Below, in pieces: positions 49,845-58,521 of a stretch of 64,000 nt of DNA (position 1 is its first letter; each line of letters starts with the position of its first letter). The DNA comes from Streptomyces sennicomposti. Its GTDB lineage: Bacteria > Actinomycetota > Actinomycetes > Streptomycetales > Streptomycetaceae. The stretch is from NCBI RefSeq assembly GCF_019890635.1, contig NZ_JAIOAB010000031.1:1-64000 (forward strand). Reading direction: 5' to 3'. A program made the position numbers and the translations under genes. The notes below the pieces were generated by a model. The model had not been told where the DNA came from, made no database searches, and worked only from the letters and a program-made list of their open reading frames with translations.

Positions 49845-51464
49845 CGCCAGCACGTCCGTGCGGCGGCCGTCCTCGATGACGAACCGGCCGTCGATCAGCA
49901 CGTACGGGATGCCGGCCGGCGGGGTGCGCGGCTGCTCGAAGGTGGCGCCCGCCGCGACGGTCGCCGGGTCGAACAGGACCAGGTCGGCCCGGTACCCCTC
50001 GCGCACCACGCCCCGGTCGGGCAGCCGCAGCCGCGCCGCCGGCCGCCCGGTCAGGTGCGCGACGCACTCCTCCAGCGACAGCACGCCCGACTCCCGCACG
50101 TAGTGCCCGAGATAGCGGGGGAAGGTGCCGTAGGCGCGCGGGTGCGGCTTGGCGCCGCGCAGGATGCCGTCGGAGCCGCCGGTGTGGACGGGGTGCCGCA
50201 TGATCGCCCGGACGTTCTCCTCGTGGCCGACGTGCTGCAGGATCGTCGTGCCGAGCCGGTCCTCGGCCAGCAGCCGGCGGGCGACGGTCCACGGGCTCTC
50301 GCCGCGCCGCGCCGCCGACTCGGCGACCGTCCGGCCCACGTACCCGGCGAGCGCGGGAGCCGTGACGCCGGAGATCTCGATCGTCTCCCACTCCACCGGC
50401 ACCCCGTGGCAGCCGTCGGAGCCGGTCACCTCCAGGTCGTGGCGGACGCGCTCGGCGGTGGCCTCGTCGGCGAGCCTGCCGAGGACGCGCTCCGGGCCGC
50501 CCTCGCTCGCCCAGCTCGGCAGCAGCGCCACCAGGGTGGTGCAGCCGGGGGTGTACGGATAGGTGTCCAGGGTGATGTCGGCCCCGGCGGCCAGCGCATC
50601 GTCCAGCAGGGCCAGCAGCTCGGGCGCGCGGCCCTTGTTGGGACCGAAGTTCATGGTGGCGTGCGCGAGGTGCAGCGGACAGCCGGCCGCGCGGCTCAGC
50701 GCCACCATCTCCGCGTACGCCTCCAGCGCACCCGCGCCGTAACTGCGGTGGTGCGGGCAGTAGTAGCCGCTGTACCCGGCCACCACCCGGCACAGCTCGG
50801 TGAGTTCGGCGTCCTCGGCGTACATGCCGGGCGTGTAGGTGAGCCCGGAGGACATGCCGACCGCCCCCTGCTCCATGCCCTCGGCGACCAACCGCCGCAT
50901 CCGGTCCAGCTCCTGGGGCGTGGCCGGGCGGTCGCCCCAGCCCACGGCGAGCGCGCGGACGGTGCCCTGCGGGACGAGGTAGGCCGCGTTCACGGCGATG
51001 CCCTCGCCGTCGAAGCCGTGGTCGAGGCGGTCCAGGTACTCGCCCACCGACCGCCAGGAGAAGTCGATGTCGTCGCCGTGGCCGTTCCAGCCGGTGATCG
51101 CCCGGCGGACCTCGGCGAGCGTCCGGTCGTCCACGGGCGCGTACGACAGGCCGTCCTGGCCGATCACCTCCAGCGTGACGCCCTGCGCGGCCTTCGCGCT
51201 GTGGTCGGGGTCGCGCAGCAGCTCCAGATCGCTGTGGGCGTGCATGTCGATGAAGCCGGGGGAGAGGACCAGGCCCTCCGCGTCCAGTTCGCGTCTCGCG
51301 CGCGGCCGCTGGCAGCCCGCCGAGGCGGCCTCCTTCACGATCGAGACGATCCTGCCGTCCTTGACCGCCACGTCCGCGCGGTAGGAGGGCGCGCCGGTGC
51401 CGTCCACGACGTCCGCGTCCCGGACGACGAGATCGGCGAAGTCGGCGGGCTCGACCGGGTCCAT
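49815..51464 (-). CDS. N-acyl-D-amino-acid deacylase (D-aminoacylase)
   Basis: 549-aa amidohydrolase that frees D-amino acids from N-acyl-D-amino acids. Zinc ligands include GFIDMHAHSDLELL near residues 72-83, a Cys/His-containing mid-region (HHRSYGAGAL, LHLAHATMNFG), and the catalytic Asp in HTGGSDGILRG. The start VVDGTGAPSYRADVAVKDGRIVSI is the usual amidohydrolase beta-sandwich. The next gene in the same direction encodes a D-serine-dehydratase-like enzyme 27 bp upstream, so the pair processes D-amino acid derivatives stepwise. Confidence 0.92.
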   Translation of the reverse strand: MDPVEPADFADLVVRDADVVDGTGAPSYRADVAVKDGRIVSIVKEAASAGCQRPRARRELDAEGLVLSPGFIDMHAHSDLELLRDPDHSAKAAQGVTLEVIGQDGLSYAPVDDRTLAEVRRAITGWNGHGDDIDFSWRSVGEYLDRLDHGFDGEGIAVNAAYLVPQGTVRALAVGWGDRPATPQELDRMRRLVAEGMEQGAVGMSSGLTYTPGMYAEDAELTELCRVVAGYSGYYCPHHRSYGAGALEAYAEMVALSRAAGCPLHLAHATMNFGPNKGRAPELLALLDDALAAGADITLDTYPYTPGCTTLVALLPSWASEGGPERVLGRLADEATAERVRHDLEVTGSDGCHGVPVEWETIEISGVTAPALAGYVGRTVAESAARRGESPWTVARRLLAEDRLGTTILQHVGHEENVRAIMRHPVHTGGSDGILRGAKPHPRAYGTFPRYLGHYVRESGVLSLEECVAHLTGRPAARLRLPDRGVVREGYRADLVLFDPATVAAGATFEQPRTPPAGIPYVLIDGRFVIEDGRRTDVLAGRAVRRTPV

Positions 51465-51491
51465 GGGTGACTCCTTCCACGGTGGCGTGGG

Positions 51492-52757
51492 CTAGAAGAA
51501 CGTCCGTACGTACTCCACGACCGTCCCGTCCGCCTCCGTCACCGGGATCAGCGGCCACTTGTCGAAGGACGTGCACGGGTGGGACAGGCCCAGGCCGATC
51601 CAGTCGCCGACCTCCACGTCCGCCTCCGGCGTGGTGCTGAGCCACGTGTGCTGGTCGGACAGGCCGGTGACGGTGACGCCCGTCGCCGGACGTTCCACGC
51701 CGTCGCGCCGCACCACCTGCGCCACGGGCAGATCCAGGTCGTAGGCCGCGTCCCGCTTGCCCGCGTTGGCGAAGGCCTGTCCGGCCGAGGGCCGGGAGAC
51801 GACCTGCGCCCACAGCCGGAACGCGGGCTCCAACGCCCCTTCCCCGGGCACCCGGTTGAACGGGGTGACCTCGCGGTAGCGGCCGTCGTCGTGCGAGACG
51901 TACGCGCCCGAGCGCAGCAACTTCAGCACCGGCAGCGAGAGTCCGGGGATGCCGGCGAACACGTCGGCCACCGCGTCGAACCAGGCGCTGCCGCCCGCGC
52001 TCACCACGATCTCCTCCACGCCCCGGAACCGCCCGGCCTTGTCGAAGCCCGCCGCCAGGTCCACCAGCCGCCGCAGATACGCCCGCACCCGCTCCGGATC
52101 GGCCTCGGGAACCTCGCCCTCGTACCCGGCGACGCCGGCCAGCCGCAGCGTCGGCGCGGCGGCCACCGCGTCCGCGACCGCCGCGCAGTCGGCCTCCGTG
52201 CGCGCACCGGTCCGGGCGCCCTCACCGGCGGCGAGTTCGACCACCACGTCCAGCGGCCGGGCGGCGCCGCGCAGCGCCGCGTCCATCAGCTCCACGCCGC
52301 GCACCGAGTCGACGTAGCAGACCAGGTGGAAGGACGGGTCGGCGGCGAGTTCGGCGGCGAACCAGCGCAGGGCGGCCGGGTCCACCACCTCGTTGGCCAG
52401 GAAGATCCGCCGCACGCCGAACTCCCGCGCCACCCGCACCTGGTGGGGCAGGGCGAGGGTGATGCCCCACGCCCCGTGGTCGAGCTGCCGCTGGAACAGC
52501 CGCGGGGCCATGGAGGTCTTGCCGTGCGGCGCGAAGGCGAGGCCGTGGCGGGCCGTGTACGTCTCCATCAGCTTCAGGTTGTGCTCCAGGCGCTCGGCGG
52601 ACAGCGCGAGCACCGGGGTGGTGAAGCCGTCGGTGAAGAGGTTGCGGCGCTGGGCCGCCAGCTCGCCCACGGTCAGGCCGTCCGCGTCCGGCGGGAGGCC
52701 CTTGAAGCGGTGGTCGACGCGTTCCTCGTCCAGCCCGGCGAATGCCTCGGTGCTCAC
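51492..52757 (-). CDS. D-serine/D-amino acid dehydratase, DSD1-like (PLP, Zn)
   Basis: 421 aa. It is a fold-III PLP enzyme of the D-threonine aldolase/eukaryotic-type D-serine dehydratase group: the Schiff-base lysine is in FAPHGKTSMAP (Lys80), FLANEVVDP and the C-terminal SDQHTWLS plus LSHPCTSFDKWPLIP supply His/Cys ligands for zinc. It should turn D-serine (or similar) into the 2-enamine and then keto acid plus ammonia. The toxic enamine would need RidA, which is encoded in the divergent operon. GTG 52757 has GGGAGG. It is often annotated simply as amino acid deaminase. Confidence 0.88.
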   Translation of the reverse strand: MSTEAFAGLDEERVDHRFKGLPPDADGLTVGELAAQRRNLFTDGFTTPVLALSAERLEHNLKLMETYTARHGLAFAPHGKTSMAPRLFQRQLDHGAWGITLALPHQVRVAREFGVRRIFLANEVVDPAALRWFAAELAADPSFHLVCYVDSVRGVELMDAALRGAARPLDVVVELAAGEGARTGARTEADCAAVADAVAAAPTLRLAGVAGYEGEVPEADPERVRAYLRRLVDLAAGFDKAGRFRGVEEIVVSAGGSAWFDAVADVFAGIPGLSLPVLKLLRSGAYVSHDDGRYREVTPFNRVPGEGALEPAFRLWAQVVSRPSAGQAFANAGKRDAAYDLDLPVAQVVRRDGVERPATGVTVTGLSDQHTWLSTTPEADVEVGDWIGLGLSHPCTSFDKWPLIPVTEADGTVVEYVRTFF

Positions 52758-52778
52758 GGAACCTCCCTGATCAGCGGC

Positions 52779-52795
52779 GTTGCACGTAATGCAAC
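52779..52795. promoter_or_regulatory. GTTGCA-N5-TGCAAC operator in divergent promoter
   Basis: Perfect 6-bp arms (GTTGCA 52779-52784, TGCAAC 52790-52795) lie between the deaminase and kinase genes. A further ATTGCG and GACGC follow to 52813. The symmetric position and AT content suit an IclR-type operator controlling both directions, with the IclR gene at 54015 as the obvious binder. Confidence 0.68.
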
Positions 52796-52890
52796 ACTCA
52801 TTGCGTATGACGCTCACTGCTGTCTAACATCTCGGCCACGCGAGGTCAACGGACGTCCCCGCACCCCGGCACCGAGGAGCTACGAGCATC

Positions 52891-54018
52891 GTGACCGCCA
52901 CCGGACCCCGCAACGGCCCCGGCACCGGCAAGGACAGCGGCACCGGTGCCGACGCCGCCCCGGGGGCACGCGCCGTGGACGTCGCGACGCTCGGCGAGTC
53001 CATGGTCGCCTTCCGCCCCTCCCGCCCCGGTCGCCTCGCCGACGTGCCGTCCTTCGAACGCGGCATCGGCGGCGCCGAGTCCAACGCGGCCTGCGTGCTC
53101 GCCGCCGCCGGGCACTCCGCGCGCTGGGTGAGCCGGGTCGGCGCGGACGGCTTCGGCGACCACCTGGTGGAGACGATCGGCTCCTGGGGCGTCGACGTGG
53201 ACGCCGTGCGCCGCGACCCCGACCGCCCCACCGGCGTCTACTTCCGCACCGCCGGCGACCGCGCCACCGACGCCCACGAGGTGGCGTACTACCGGGCCGG
53301 CTCGGCGGCCTCCGCGATGTCCGCCCGCACCGTCGACACGGCCGCGCTGCGCGCCTGCCGGGTGCTGCACCTGTCGGGCATCACGGCGGCCCTCTCCGGC
53401 GACTGCCTGGAACTGCTGCGCGAGCTGACGGCCCCCGGACCCGGCCGCCCGCTGGTCTCCTTCGACGTGAACTTCCGGCCCGCGCTGTGGCCCGACGCCG
53501 ACGGGCCGCGCGTCCTGCTGGAGCTGGCCCGCCGCGCCGACATCGTCTTCGTCGGCGACGACGAGGCCCGCGCCGCCTGGGGCCTGCGCGGCGGCCGGGC
53601 CGTGCGCGAGGCGCTGCCCGAGCCGGGGACCGTCGTCGTCAAGCAGGGGGCGGGCGGGGCGACCGCGTTCGAGCGGAACGCCGAGTGGGCGGTCGTGACC
53701 GAGGACGCCGACGGCACCGCCACGCACGTCGCCGCCCCGCACGTCGACGTCGTCGCCCACGTCGGCGCGGGCGACGCCTTCGCCGCCGGGTTCCTCTCCG
53801 CCACCCTGCGCGGCCTGCCCGTGCGCGACCGGCTGCGCCACGGCCACCTCGCGGCCGCCGCCGCCCTCACCGTCCCCGGCGACCTCGCCCCGCCGCCCGC
53901 CCGCGACCACGCCGACCGGCTGGCCGCCCTCGACGACGCCGCGTGGGGGAGACTGCGACTCGGCCCCGGCTGGACGCGCACCGCCCGGCGGGCCGAGGAG
54001 GAGGTACGCACCCCATGA
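52891..54018 (+). CDS. PfkB sugar kinase, 2-dehydro-3-deoxygluconokinase-like
   Basis: 375 aa. The ribokinase fold has the N-terminal GIGGAESNAACVLAAAG (substrate GG motif), TGVYFRTA, a central SFDVNFRPALWP, and the C-terminal PfkB signature VVAHVGAGDAFAAGF with the catalytic Asp. The FDVNFRP block is characteristic of KDG kinases. With GntP next in the operon, a gluconate/KDG-type sugar acid is plausible. An unconserved Gly/Thr-rich start (about 28 residues) means the GTG 52891 start is likely but not certain. Confidence 0.87.
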   Translation: MTATGPRNGPGTGKDSGTGADAAPGARAVDVATLGESMVAFRPSRPGRLADVPSFERGIGGAESNAACVLAAAGHSARWVSRVGADGFGDHLVETIGSWGVDVDAVRRDPDRPTGVYFRTAGDRATDAHEVAYYRAGSAASAMSARTVDTAALRACRVLHLSGITAALSGDCLELLRELTAPGPGRPLVSFDVNFRPALWPDADGPRVLLELARRADIVFVGDDEARAAWGLRGGRAVREALPEPGTVVVKQGAGGATAFERNAEWAVVTEDADGTATHVAAPHVDVVAHVGAGDAFAAGFLSATLRGLPVRDRLRHGHLAAAAALTVPGDLAPPPARDHADRLAALDDAAWGRLRLGPGWTRTARRAEEEVRTP

Positions 54019-54788
54019 GCCAGACCGTCGACCGCGCGCTGAGCATCCTGCCGCTGCTCGCCGAAGGCCCCGCCGACCTCGGGAAGGTCGCCGACCGCCT
54101 CGGCGTCCACAAGTCCACCGCGCTGCGCCTGCTGCGCACCCTCCACGAACACGGCCTGGTCTACCGCCAGTCCGACCAGCGCTACCGCCTCGGCGCCCGC
54201 CTCTTCGCCCTCGCCCAGGAGGCGATGGAGAACCTCGACGTCCGCGAGATCGCCCACCCCCACCTGGTCCGCCTCAACGAGGCCTGCGGCCACACGGTGC
54301 ACCTCGCCGTGTACGAGGAGGGCGAGGTCCTCTACATCGACAAGGTGGATAGCCGCTACCCGGTCCGCATGTACTCGCGGATCGGCCGCCCGGTCGCCAT
54401 CACCGTCGCCGCCGTCGCCAAGCTGCTCCTGGCCGACCTGCCCGAGCCCGAGCGGCGCGCCGTCGCCGAGAAGCTCGACTACCCCCTGTACACGGCCCGT
54501 TCGACGCCCGGCCCCGCCGCCTTCCTCACGGAACTGGCGACCGTGCGCGAACAGGGCTGGGCCACCGACCTCGGCGGCCACGAGGAGTCCATCAACTGCG
54601 TCGCCGCCCCCGTCCGCGGCGCCGACGGCCGGGTGGTCGCCGCGATGTCGGTCTCCGCGCCGAACGTCGTCGTCACCGCCGACGAACTCCTCACCCTGCT
54701 CCCGCTGGTGCGCCGTACCGCGGACGCCATCAGCGGCGAGTACTCCGGCAGAACCCCCGTACCGACCCCAGACAGGGACCCCGCATGA
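54015..54788 (+). CDS. IclR family transcriptional regulator
   Basis: 257 aa. The N-terminal winged helix-turn-helix (residues 1-65: MSQTVDRALSILPLLAEGPADLGKVADRLGVHKSTALRLLRTLHEHGLV) is followed by the IclR effector domain with VHLAVYEEGEVLYIDKVDS and the conserved GHEESINCVAAPV. ATGA overlap with the kinase gene shows coupling. It most likely represses this operon and the divergent D-amino-acid genes through the GTTGCA palindrome, released by a small acid or pathway intermediate. Confidence 0.92.
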   Translation: MSQTVDRALSILPLLAEGPADLGKVADRLGVHKSTALRLLRTLHEHGLVYRQSDQRYRLGARLFALAQEAMENLDVREIAHPHLVRLNEACGHTVHLAVYEEGEVLYIDKVDSRYPVRMYSRIGRPVAITVAAVAKLLLADLPEPERRAVAEKLDYPLYTARSTPGPAAFLTELATVREQGWATDLGGHEESINCVAAPVRGADGRVVAAMSVSAPNVVVTADELLTLLPLVRRTADAISGEYSGRTPVPTPDRDPA

Positions 54789-55195
54789 CCGAGAAGACCG
54801 CCCTCACCCCCACGACCCACACCGTCCCGCCCGCGAAGTTCTCCCACGGGGTCCGGAAGGGCAACATCCTCCAGGTCGCCGGCCAGGTCGGCTTCCTGCC
54901 CGCCGAGGAGGGCAAGCCCCCCACGCCCGTCGGCCCCGGCCTGCGCGAGCAGACCCTCCAGACCCTCGCCAACGTCAAGGCGATCCTGGAGGAGGGCGGC
55001 GCGAGCTGGGACGACGTGATGATGATCCGCGTCTACCTCACCGACGTGGACCACTTCGCCGAGATGAACGCGATCTACAACCAGTACTTCGAGGAGCAGG
55101 GCCTCACCCAGCCGCCCGCCGCGCGCACCACGGTCTACGTCGGCCTGCCCGCGGGACTCCTCATCGAGATCGACGCGCTCGCCGTCCTCGGCTGA
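54785..55195 (+). CDS. RidA family enamine/imine deaminase
   Basis: 136 aa. Hydrolyses reactive enamines/imines such as 2-aminoacrylate made by PLP dehydratases. Family landmarks: VAGQVGFLPAEEG, TLQTLANVKAILEEGGASWDDVMMIRVYLTD, and the C-terminal AARTTVYVGLPAGLLIEID with the substrate-binding Arg and Glu. It overlaps the IclR gene by 4 bp. Its presence next to a D-serine-dehydratase-like enzyme is a good functional match, since that enzyme's product is the classic RidA substrate. Confidence 0.93.
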   Translation: MTEKTALTPTTHTVPPAKFSHGVRKGNILQVAGQVGFLPAEEGKPPTPVGPGLREQTLQTLANVKAILEEGGASWDDVMMIRVYLTDVDHFAEMNAIYNQYFEEQGLTQPPAARTTVYVGLPAGLLIEIDALAVLG

Positions 55196-55467
55196 GGCGG
55201 TAGCCGGTCGGGGCCGCCCCCGACCGGGGCCGCCCCCGACCGGGCCGTACGGACCCGAGTCCCGTGCCCCGAGTCCCGTGAGCCTCCCCTGAGCCGAGGC
55301 CGCCACCGCCTCCCCTGAGCCGAGGCGCCACCGCCTCCCTCACCCGCACCTCCGCACCTCCGCACGGCACGGCGCCCACCACCCCTCGGGCGCCGTGCCG
55401 CGATCAGCCCTGCCCGAAAGCCCCATGCACTTACGCCCCTCACCCCACTTCCGCAGAGGACCCCCGT

Positions 55468-56940
55468 ATGTCCCCTTCGCTCGCCGCCGCCCCGGCCGCG
55501 CCCCCGCACACCGGCGGTCTGCTCCTCCTCCTCGACGGCACCCCCGGCCTGCTGCTGGTGGCCGGCATCGGCATCGCCCTGCTGCTCTTCCTGATCATCA
55601 AGGCCCGGCTCCAGCCGTTCGTGGCGCTGCTCGCCGTCTCCATAGCCGTCGGCCTGCTGGCCGGCCTGTCCGTCACCGAACTCTTCGGCACGGTCCAGCG
55701 CTCGGACGCCGTCTCCACCATCGAGTCCGGCATGGGCGGCATCCTCGGCCACGTCGCGATCATCATCGGCCTGGGCACCATGCTCGGCGCGATCCTGGAG
55801 GTCAGCGGCGGCGCGGAGGTGCTGGCCGCCCGGCTGCTGAACCTCTTCGGCGAGCGGCGCGCACCCCTCGCCATGGGCCTGACCGGCCTGATCTTCGGCA
55901 TCCCGGTCTTCTTCGACGTGGGCATCTTCGTCCTCGCGCCCCTCGTCTACGCCGCCGCCAAGCGGGGCGGCCGGTCGATCGTCCTGTACTGCCTGCCGCT
56001 GCTGGCCGGCCTGTCCATGACCCACGCCTTCCTGCCCCCGCACCCCGGCCCGGTGGCCGCCGCCGGACTGCTGCACGTCCAGCTCGGCTGGATCATCCTC
56101 ATGGGCGTCGTCTGCGGCATCCCCGCGGTGCTGGCCGCCTGGGCGTACGCCGCCTGGATCGGCAAGCGCGTCTTCGTCGAGGTGCCGCAGGACATGGCCG
56201 AGGCGGCACAGGAGGCCCGTCGGGCGGTCCTCGCCGAGCAGCGGGCCTCCGGCGTCGAGCCGAGGGAGACGCCGGTGGCGCTCGGCACCGTCCTCGGGAT
56301 CATCGGCACGCCCCTGGTGCTGATCCTCGCCGCCACCTTCTCCTCGGTCGCGCTCGACCCGTCGACGGGCCGCTCGGTGATCGAGTTCTTCGGGCACCCG
56401 TTCGTGGCGCTCACCATCGCCCTGGTGCTCGCCTACTACCTGCTCGGCATCCGCCGGGGCTGGTCGCGCAAGTCCCTGGAGGCGGTGTCGACGGCGTCCC
56501 TGAAGCCGGTGGGCAACATCCTGCTGGTGGTCGGCGCGGGCGGGGTGTTCGGCGCGGTGCTGAAGGCGAGCGGGGTCGCGCAGGCCCTCTCGGACACCTT
56601 CAACGGCGTGGGCCTGCCGGTGATCGTGCTGTCGTACCTGATCTCGCTGGTGCTGCGGGTCGCGCAGGGCTCGGCGACGGTGGCGATCGTGACGACGGCG
56701 GGCATCGTCGCCCCGCTGCTGTCCGAGGGCCACCACTCGCAGGCCTTCGTCGCCCTGGTCATCATGGCGATCTCGGCCGGCTCGATCTTCGCCTCGCACG
56801 TCAACGACGGCGGCTTCTGGATGGTGGCGAAGTACTTCGGCATCAGCGAACGGGACACGCTCAAGACGTGGACGGTGCTGGAGAGCGTGCTGTCGCTGGC
56901 GGGGTTCGCGGTGGCGGCGGTGCTGAGCGTCTTCGTGTAG
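55468..56940 (+). CDS. GntP family gluconate/sugar-acid permease
   Basis: 490 aa with about 12-13 membrane helices. GntP blocks visible: MGGILGHVAIIIGLGTMLGAILEVSGGAEVLA, GIPVFFDVGIFVLAPL, THAFLPPHPGPVAAAGL, LRVAQGSATVAIVTTAGI and ASHVNDGGFWMVAKYFG. Members import gluconate, KDG, D-serine or similar with protons. Both sugar acids (KdgK-like kinase) and D-serine (DsdX is a GntP member) are plausible here; D-serine would tie the permease to the divergent dehydratase. A 272-bp gap from the RidA gene contains CCCCTGAGCCGAGGC repeats and possibly a separate promoter. Confidence 0.93.
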   Translation: MSPSLAAAPAAPPHTGGLLLLLDGTPGLLLVAGIGIALLLFLIIKARLQPFVALLAVSIAVGLLAGLSVTELFGTVQRSDAVSTIESGMGGILGHVAIIIGLGTMLGAILEVSGGAEVLAARLLNLFGERRAPLAMGLTGLIFGIPVFFDVGIFVLAPLVYAAAKRGGRSIVLYCLPLLAGLSMTHAFLPPHPGPVAAAGLLHVQLGWIILMGVVCGIPAVLAAWAYAAWIGKRVFVEVPQDMAEAAQEARRAVLAEQRASGVEPRETPVALGTVLGIIGTPLVLILAATFSSVALDPSTGRSVIEFFGHPFVALTIALVLAYYLLGIRRGWSRKSLEAVSTASLKPVGNILLVVGAGGVFGAVLKASGVAQALSDTFNGVGLPVIVLSYLISLVLRVAQGSATVAIVTTAGIVAPLLSEGHHSQAFVALVIMAISAGSIFASHVNDGGFWMVAKYFGISERDTLKTWTVLESVLSLAGFAVAAVLSVFV

Positions 56941-56956
56941 CCGTGCGGTGCGGGGT

Positions 56957-56983
56957 GCCGGCGCCCGGTCGGGCGGCGCCGGC
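56957..56983 (+). terminator. terminator after GntP gene
   Basis: GCCGGCGCC (56957-56965) pairs with GGCGCCGGC (56975-56983) around a 9-nt loop, 17 nt after the stop. Confidence 0.65.
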
Positions 56984-57108
56984 GTCCGGCCTCGGTGCCG
57001 GGCGGCGCGGTGTCGGCGTCGGTGCGCATGGTGTCGGCTTTCAGCCGCGCGGTGTTGGCGTCTGATAACGAAGTCGGGGCCGACGGTGCCGCGCACAGGT
57101 TTGTCGAC

Positions 57109-57114
57109 CATACT
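57109..57114 (+). promoter_or_regulatory. -10 box for the acidic hypothetical gene
   Basis: CATACT ends 7 nt before GTG 57122 with no ribosome site between, again suggesting a leaderless mRNA. Confidence 0.4.
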
Positions 57115-57121
57115 TCGCGCT

Positions 57122-57835
57122 GTGGAGCAGCGCATAGGTTCGAGCAGCCGGCCCCTGAAGAACGAGCCCGTGACGGGGGCCGGTTTCGACCCGGCCTTCA
57201 TCCCCGGCCTCACGCCGCCCGCGGCGGCCGACCCCGCGGACGGGGGGCCGGGGACGGAGCCGGAGGAGACGCCGTCGGCCGGGGCCGGGAAGACGTCCTC
57301 GGCGGCGGGTCAGCAGGACGCGGCCCCCGAGGCCGAGGCGAAGGCGGCCGACGCCGGGGAGGCCGATGCCGAGGCGGCGGCGCAGCGCGCCGAGGACGCC
57401 GGCCCGGAGGCCGAAGTCGCCCCCGACGGACCGGTGTTCGAGGCCGCCGACCGCCGGGCGCGGATCGTCGCCGACCACCGGGGCGTACGGCTCAGCCTGG
57501 ACGACCAGGAGTGCGAGTTCCGCTGGGACGAGATCGGCGCGGTGGAGACGGAGACCCCGCGCTTCGGCAAGCGCTTCACGGTCACCGTCCACACCCCCGA
57601 GCGCCGCTGGTACCCGATCGAGATCGAGGCCCCGGCCAGGTCCCGGTTCGCCGAGTGGGAGGCGCGGCTGGACGCGGTGCTGGACGCGTACTTCGAGGAC
57701 GGGGACGAGGAGCCCGCCGCCGAGGACGCGGATCAGAACGACGCTCCGGCCGCCGAGGACGAGGCGTCCCCGAAGGGCGAGGCGTCCCCGAAGGACGAGG
57801 CGCCCGCCGCCGAGGAGTCCTCGAAGGAGAAGTGA
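57122..57835 (+). CDS. acidic Ala/Glu-rich hypothetical protein with a central beta domain
   Basis: 237 aa, function unknown. Low-complexity acidic flanks (residues 40-105 and 195-237; the C-terminus repeats DEASPKGEASPKDEAP) surround a compact folded core (about 110-190): VFEAADRRARIVADHRGVRLSLDDQECEFRWDEIGAVETETPRFGKRFTVTVHTPERRWYPIEIEAPARSRFAEWEARLD. The core looks like a small PH-like or beta-barrel domain. No signal peptide. The first residues EQRIGSSSRPLKNEPVTGAGFDPAFIPGLTPP are conserved-looking and support GTG 57122 as the start. Confidence 0.75.
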   Translation: MEQRIGSSSRPLKNEPVTGAGFDPAFIPGLTPPAAADPADGGPGTEPEETPSAGAGKTSSAAGQQDAAPEAEAKAADAGEADAEAAAQRAEDAGPEAEVAPDGPVFEAADRRARIVADHRGVRLSLDDQECEFRWDEIGAVETETPRFGKRFTVTVHTPERRWYPIEIEAPARSRFAEWEARLDAVLDAYFEDGDEEPAAEDADQNDAPAAEDEASPKGEASPKDEAPAAEESSKEK

Positions 57836-57880
57836 CCGTCAACCCCCGCACCCCGCCCCACCGTTGCCGAAAGGATTTCC

Positions 57881-57909
57881 GGAACCTGTGAAACATCCGG
57901 GGGGTCTCA
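57881..57909 (+). promoter_or_regulatory. ECF-type promoter upstream of the sigma factor gene
   Basis: GGAACC (57881-57886), a 17-nt spacer, then GTCTCA (57904-57909). GGAAC with GTCT-type -10 is the standard ECF sigma pattern in Streptomyces and fits autoregulation of the downstream sigma gene. Confidence 0.6.
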
Positions 57910-57965
57910 CCGCATCAAGGGGGTGAGAGTGCCACGGAGGGCACGGGAGCCGCGGGGGAGCGTGC

Positions 57966-58481
57966 ATGAGGCAGGGGCGCGACGACGGCTATCCGGAGTT
58001 CGCGGCGGCCCGGGCCGGGCATCTGTACCGGTCGGCCTGTCTGCTCACCGGCGGGGACACCCATCTGGCCGAGGACCTGGTCCAGGAGACCCTCGGCCGG
58101 GTGTACCTGAAGTGGGGGCGGATCTCCGGCGCGGACAACCCGGCCGGTTACGTCCAGACCGTGCTCACCCGTACCTTCCTGGCACACCGGCGCCGGCACA
58201 GCAGCCGCAGGGAGCGCACCACCGACGTACTGCCCGAGGTCGCGGGGCCGGAGTCGGCCGGTGACGCCTCGCTGCGGCTCACCCTCTTCCAGGCCCTCGG
58301 CCAACTCTCCGCTAAGGACCGGGCGGTGGTCGTCCTGCGCTACTGGGAGGACCGCAGCGTCGAGGAGACGGCCGCCGCGATGAACACCAGCTCCGCCGCC
58401 GTCCGGACCCGGTGCGTCCGCGCCCTGGCCCGGCTGCGGCTGCTGCTCGGCGACGCGCTCGGCGAGTACGCCAGACCCTGA
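57966..58481 (+). CDS. SigE-family ECF RNA polymerase sigma factor
   Basis: 171 aa. Region 2 reads YPEFAAARAGHLYRSACLLTGGDTHLAEDLVQETLGRVYLKW, with the core-binding DLVQETL. Region 4 reads LGQLSAKDRAVVVLRYWEDRSVEETAAAMNTSSAAVRTRCVRALARLR. The LYRSACLLTGD-type opening places it in the SigE/SIG-like ECF subfamily of actinomycetes that pair with an adjacent membrane protein. A probable self-recognised promoter is 57 nt upstream. The membrane gene begins 40 bp downstream. Confidence 0.93.
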   Translation: MRQGRDDGYPEFAAARAGHLYRSACLLTGGDTHLAEDLVQETLGRVYLKWGRISGADNPAGYVQTVLTRTFLAHRRRHSSRRERTTDVLPEVAGPESAGDASLRLTLFQALGQLSAKDRAVVVLRYWEDRSVEETAAAMNTSSAAVRTRCVRALARLRLLLGDALGEYARP

Positions 58482-58521
58482 GCCCCCTTACCCCTCCACG
58501 TCCGAGAAACGGCGGTTCGTC

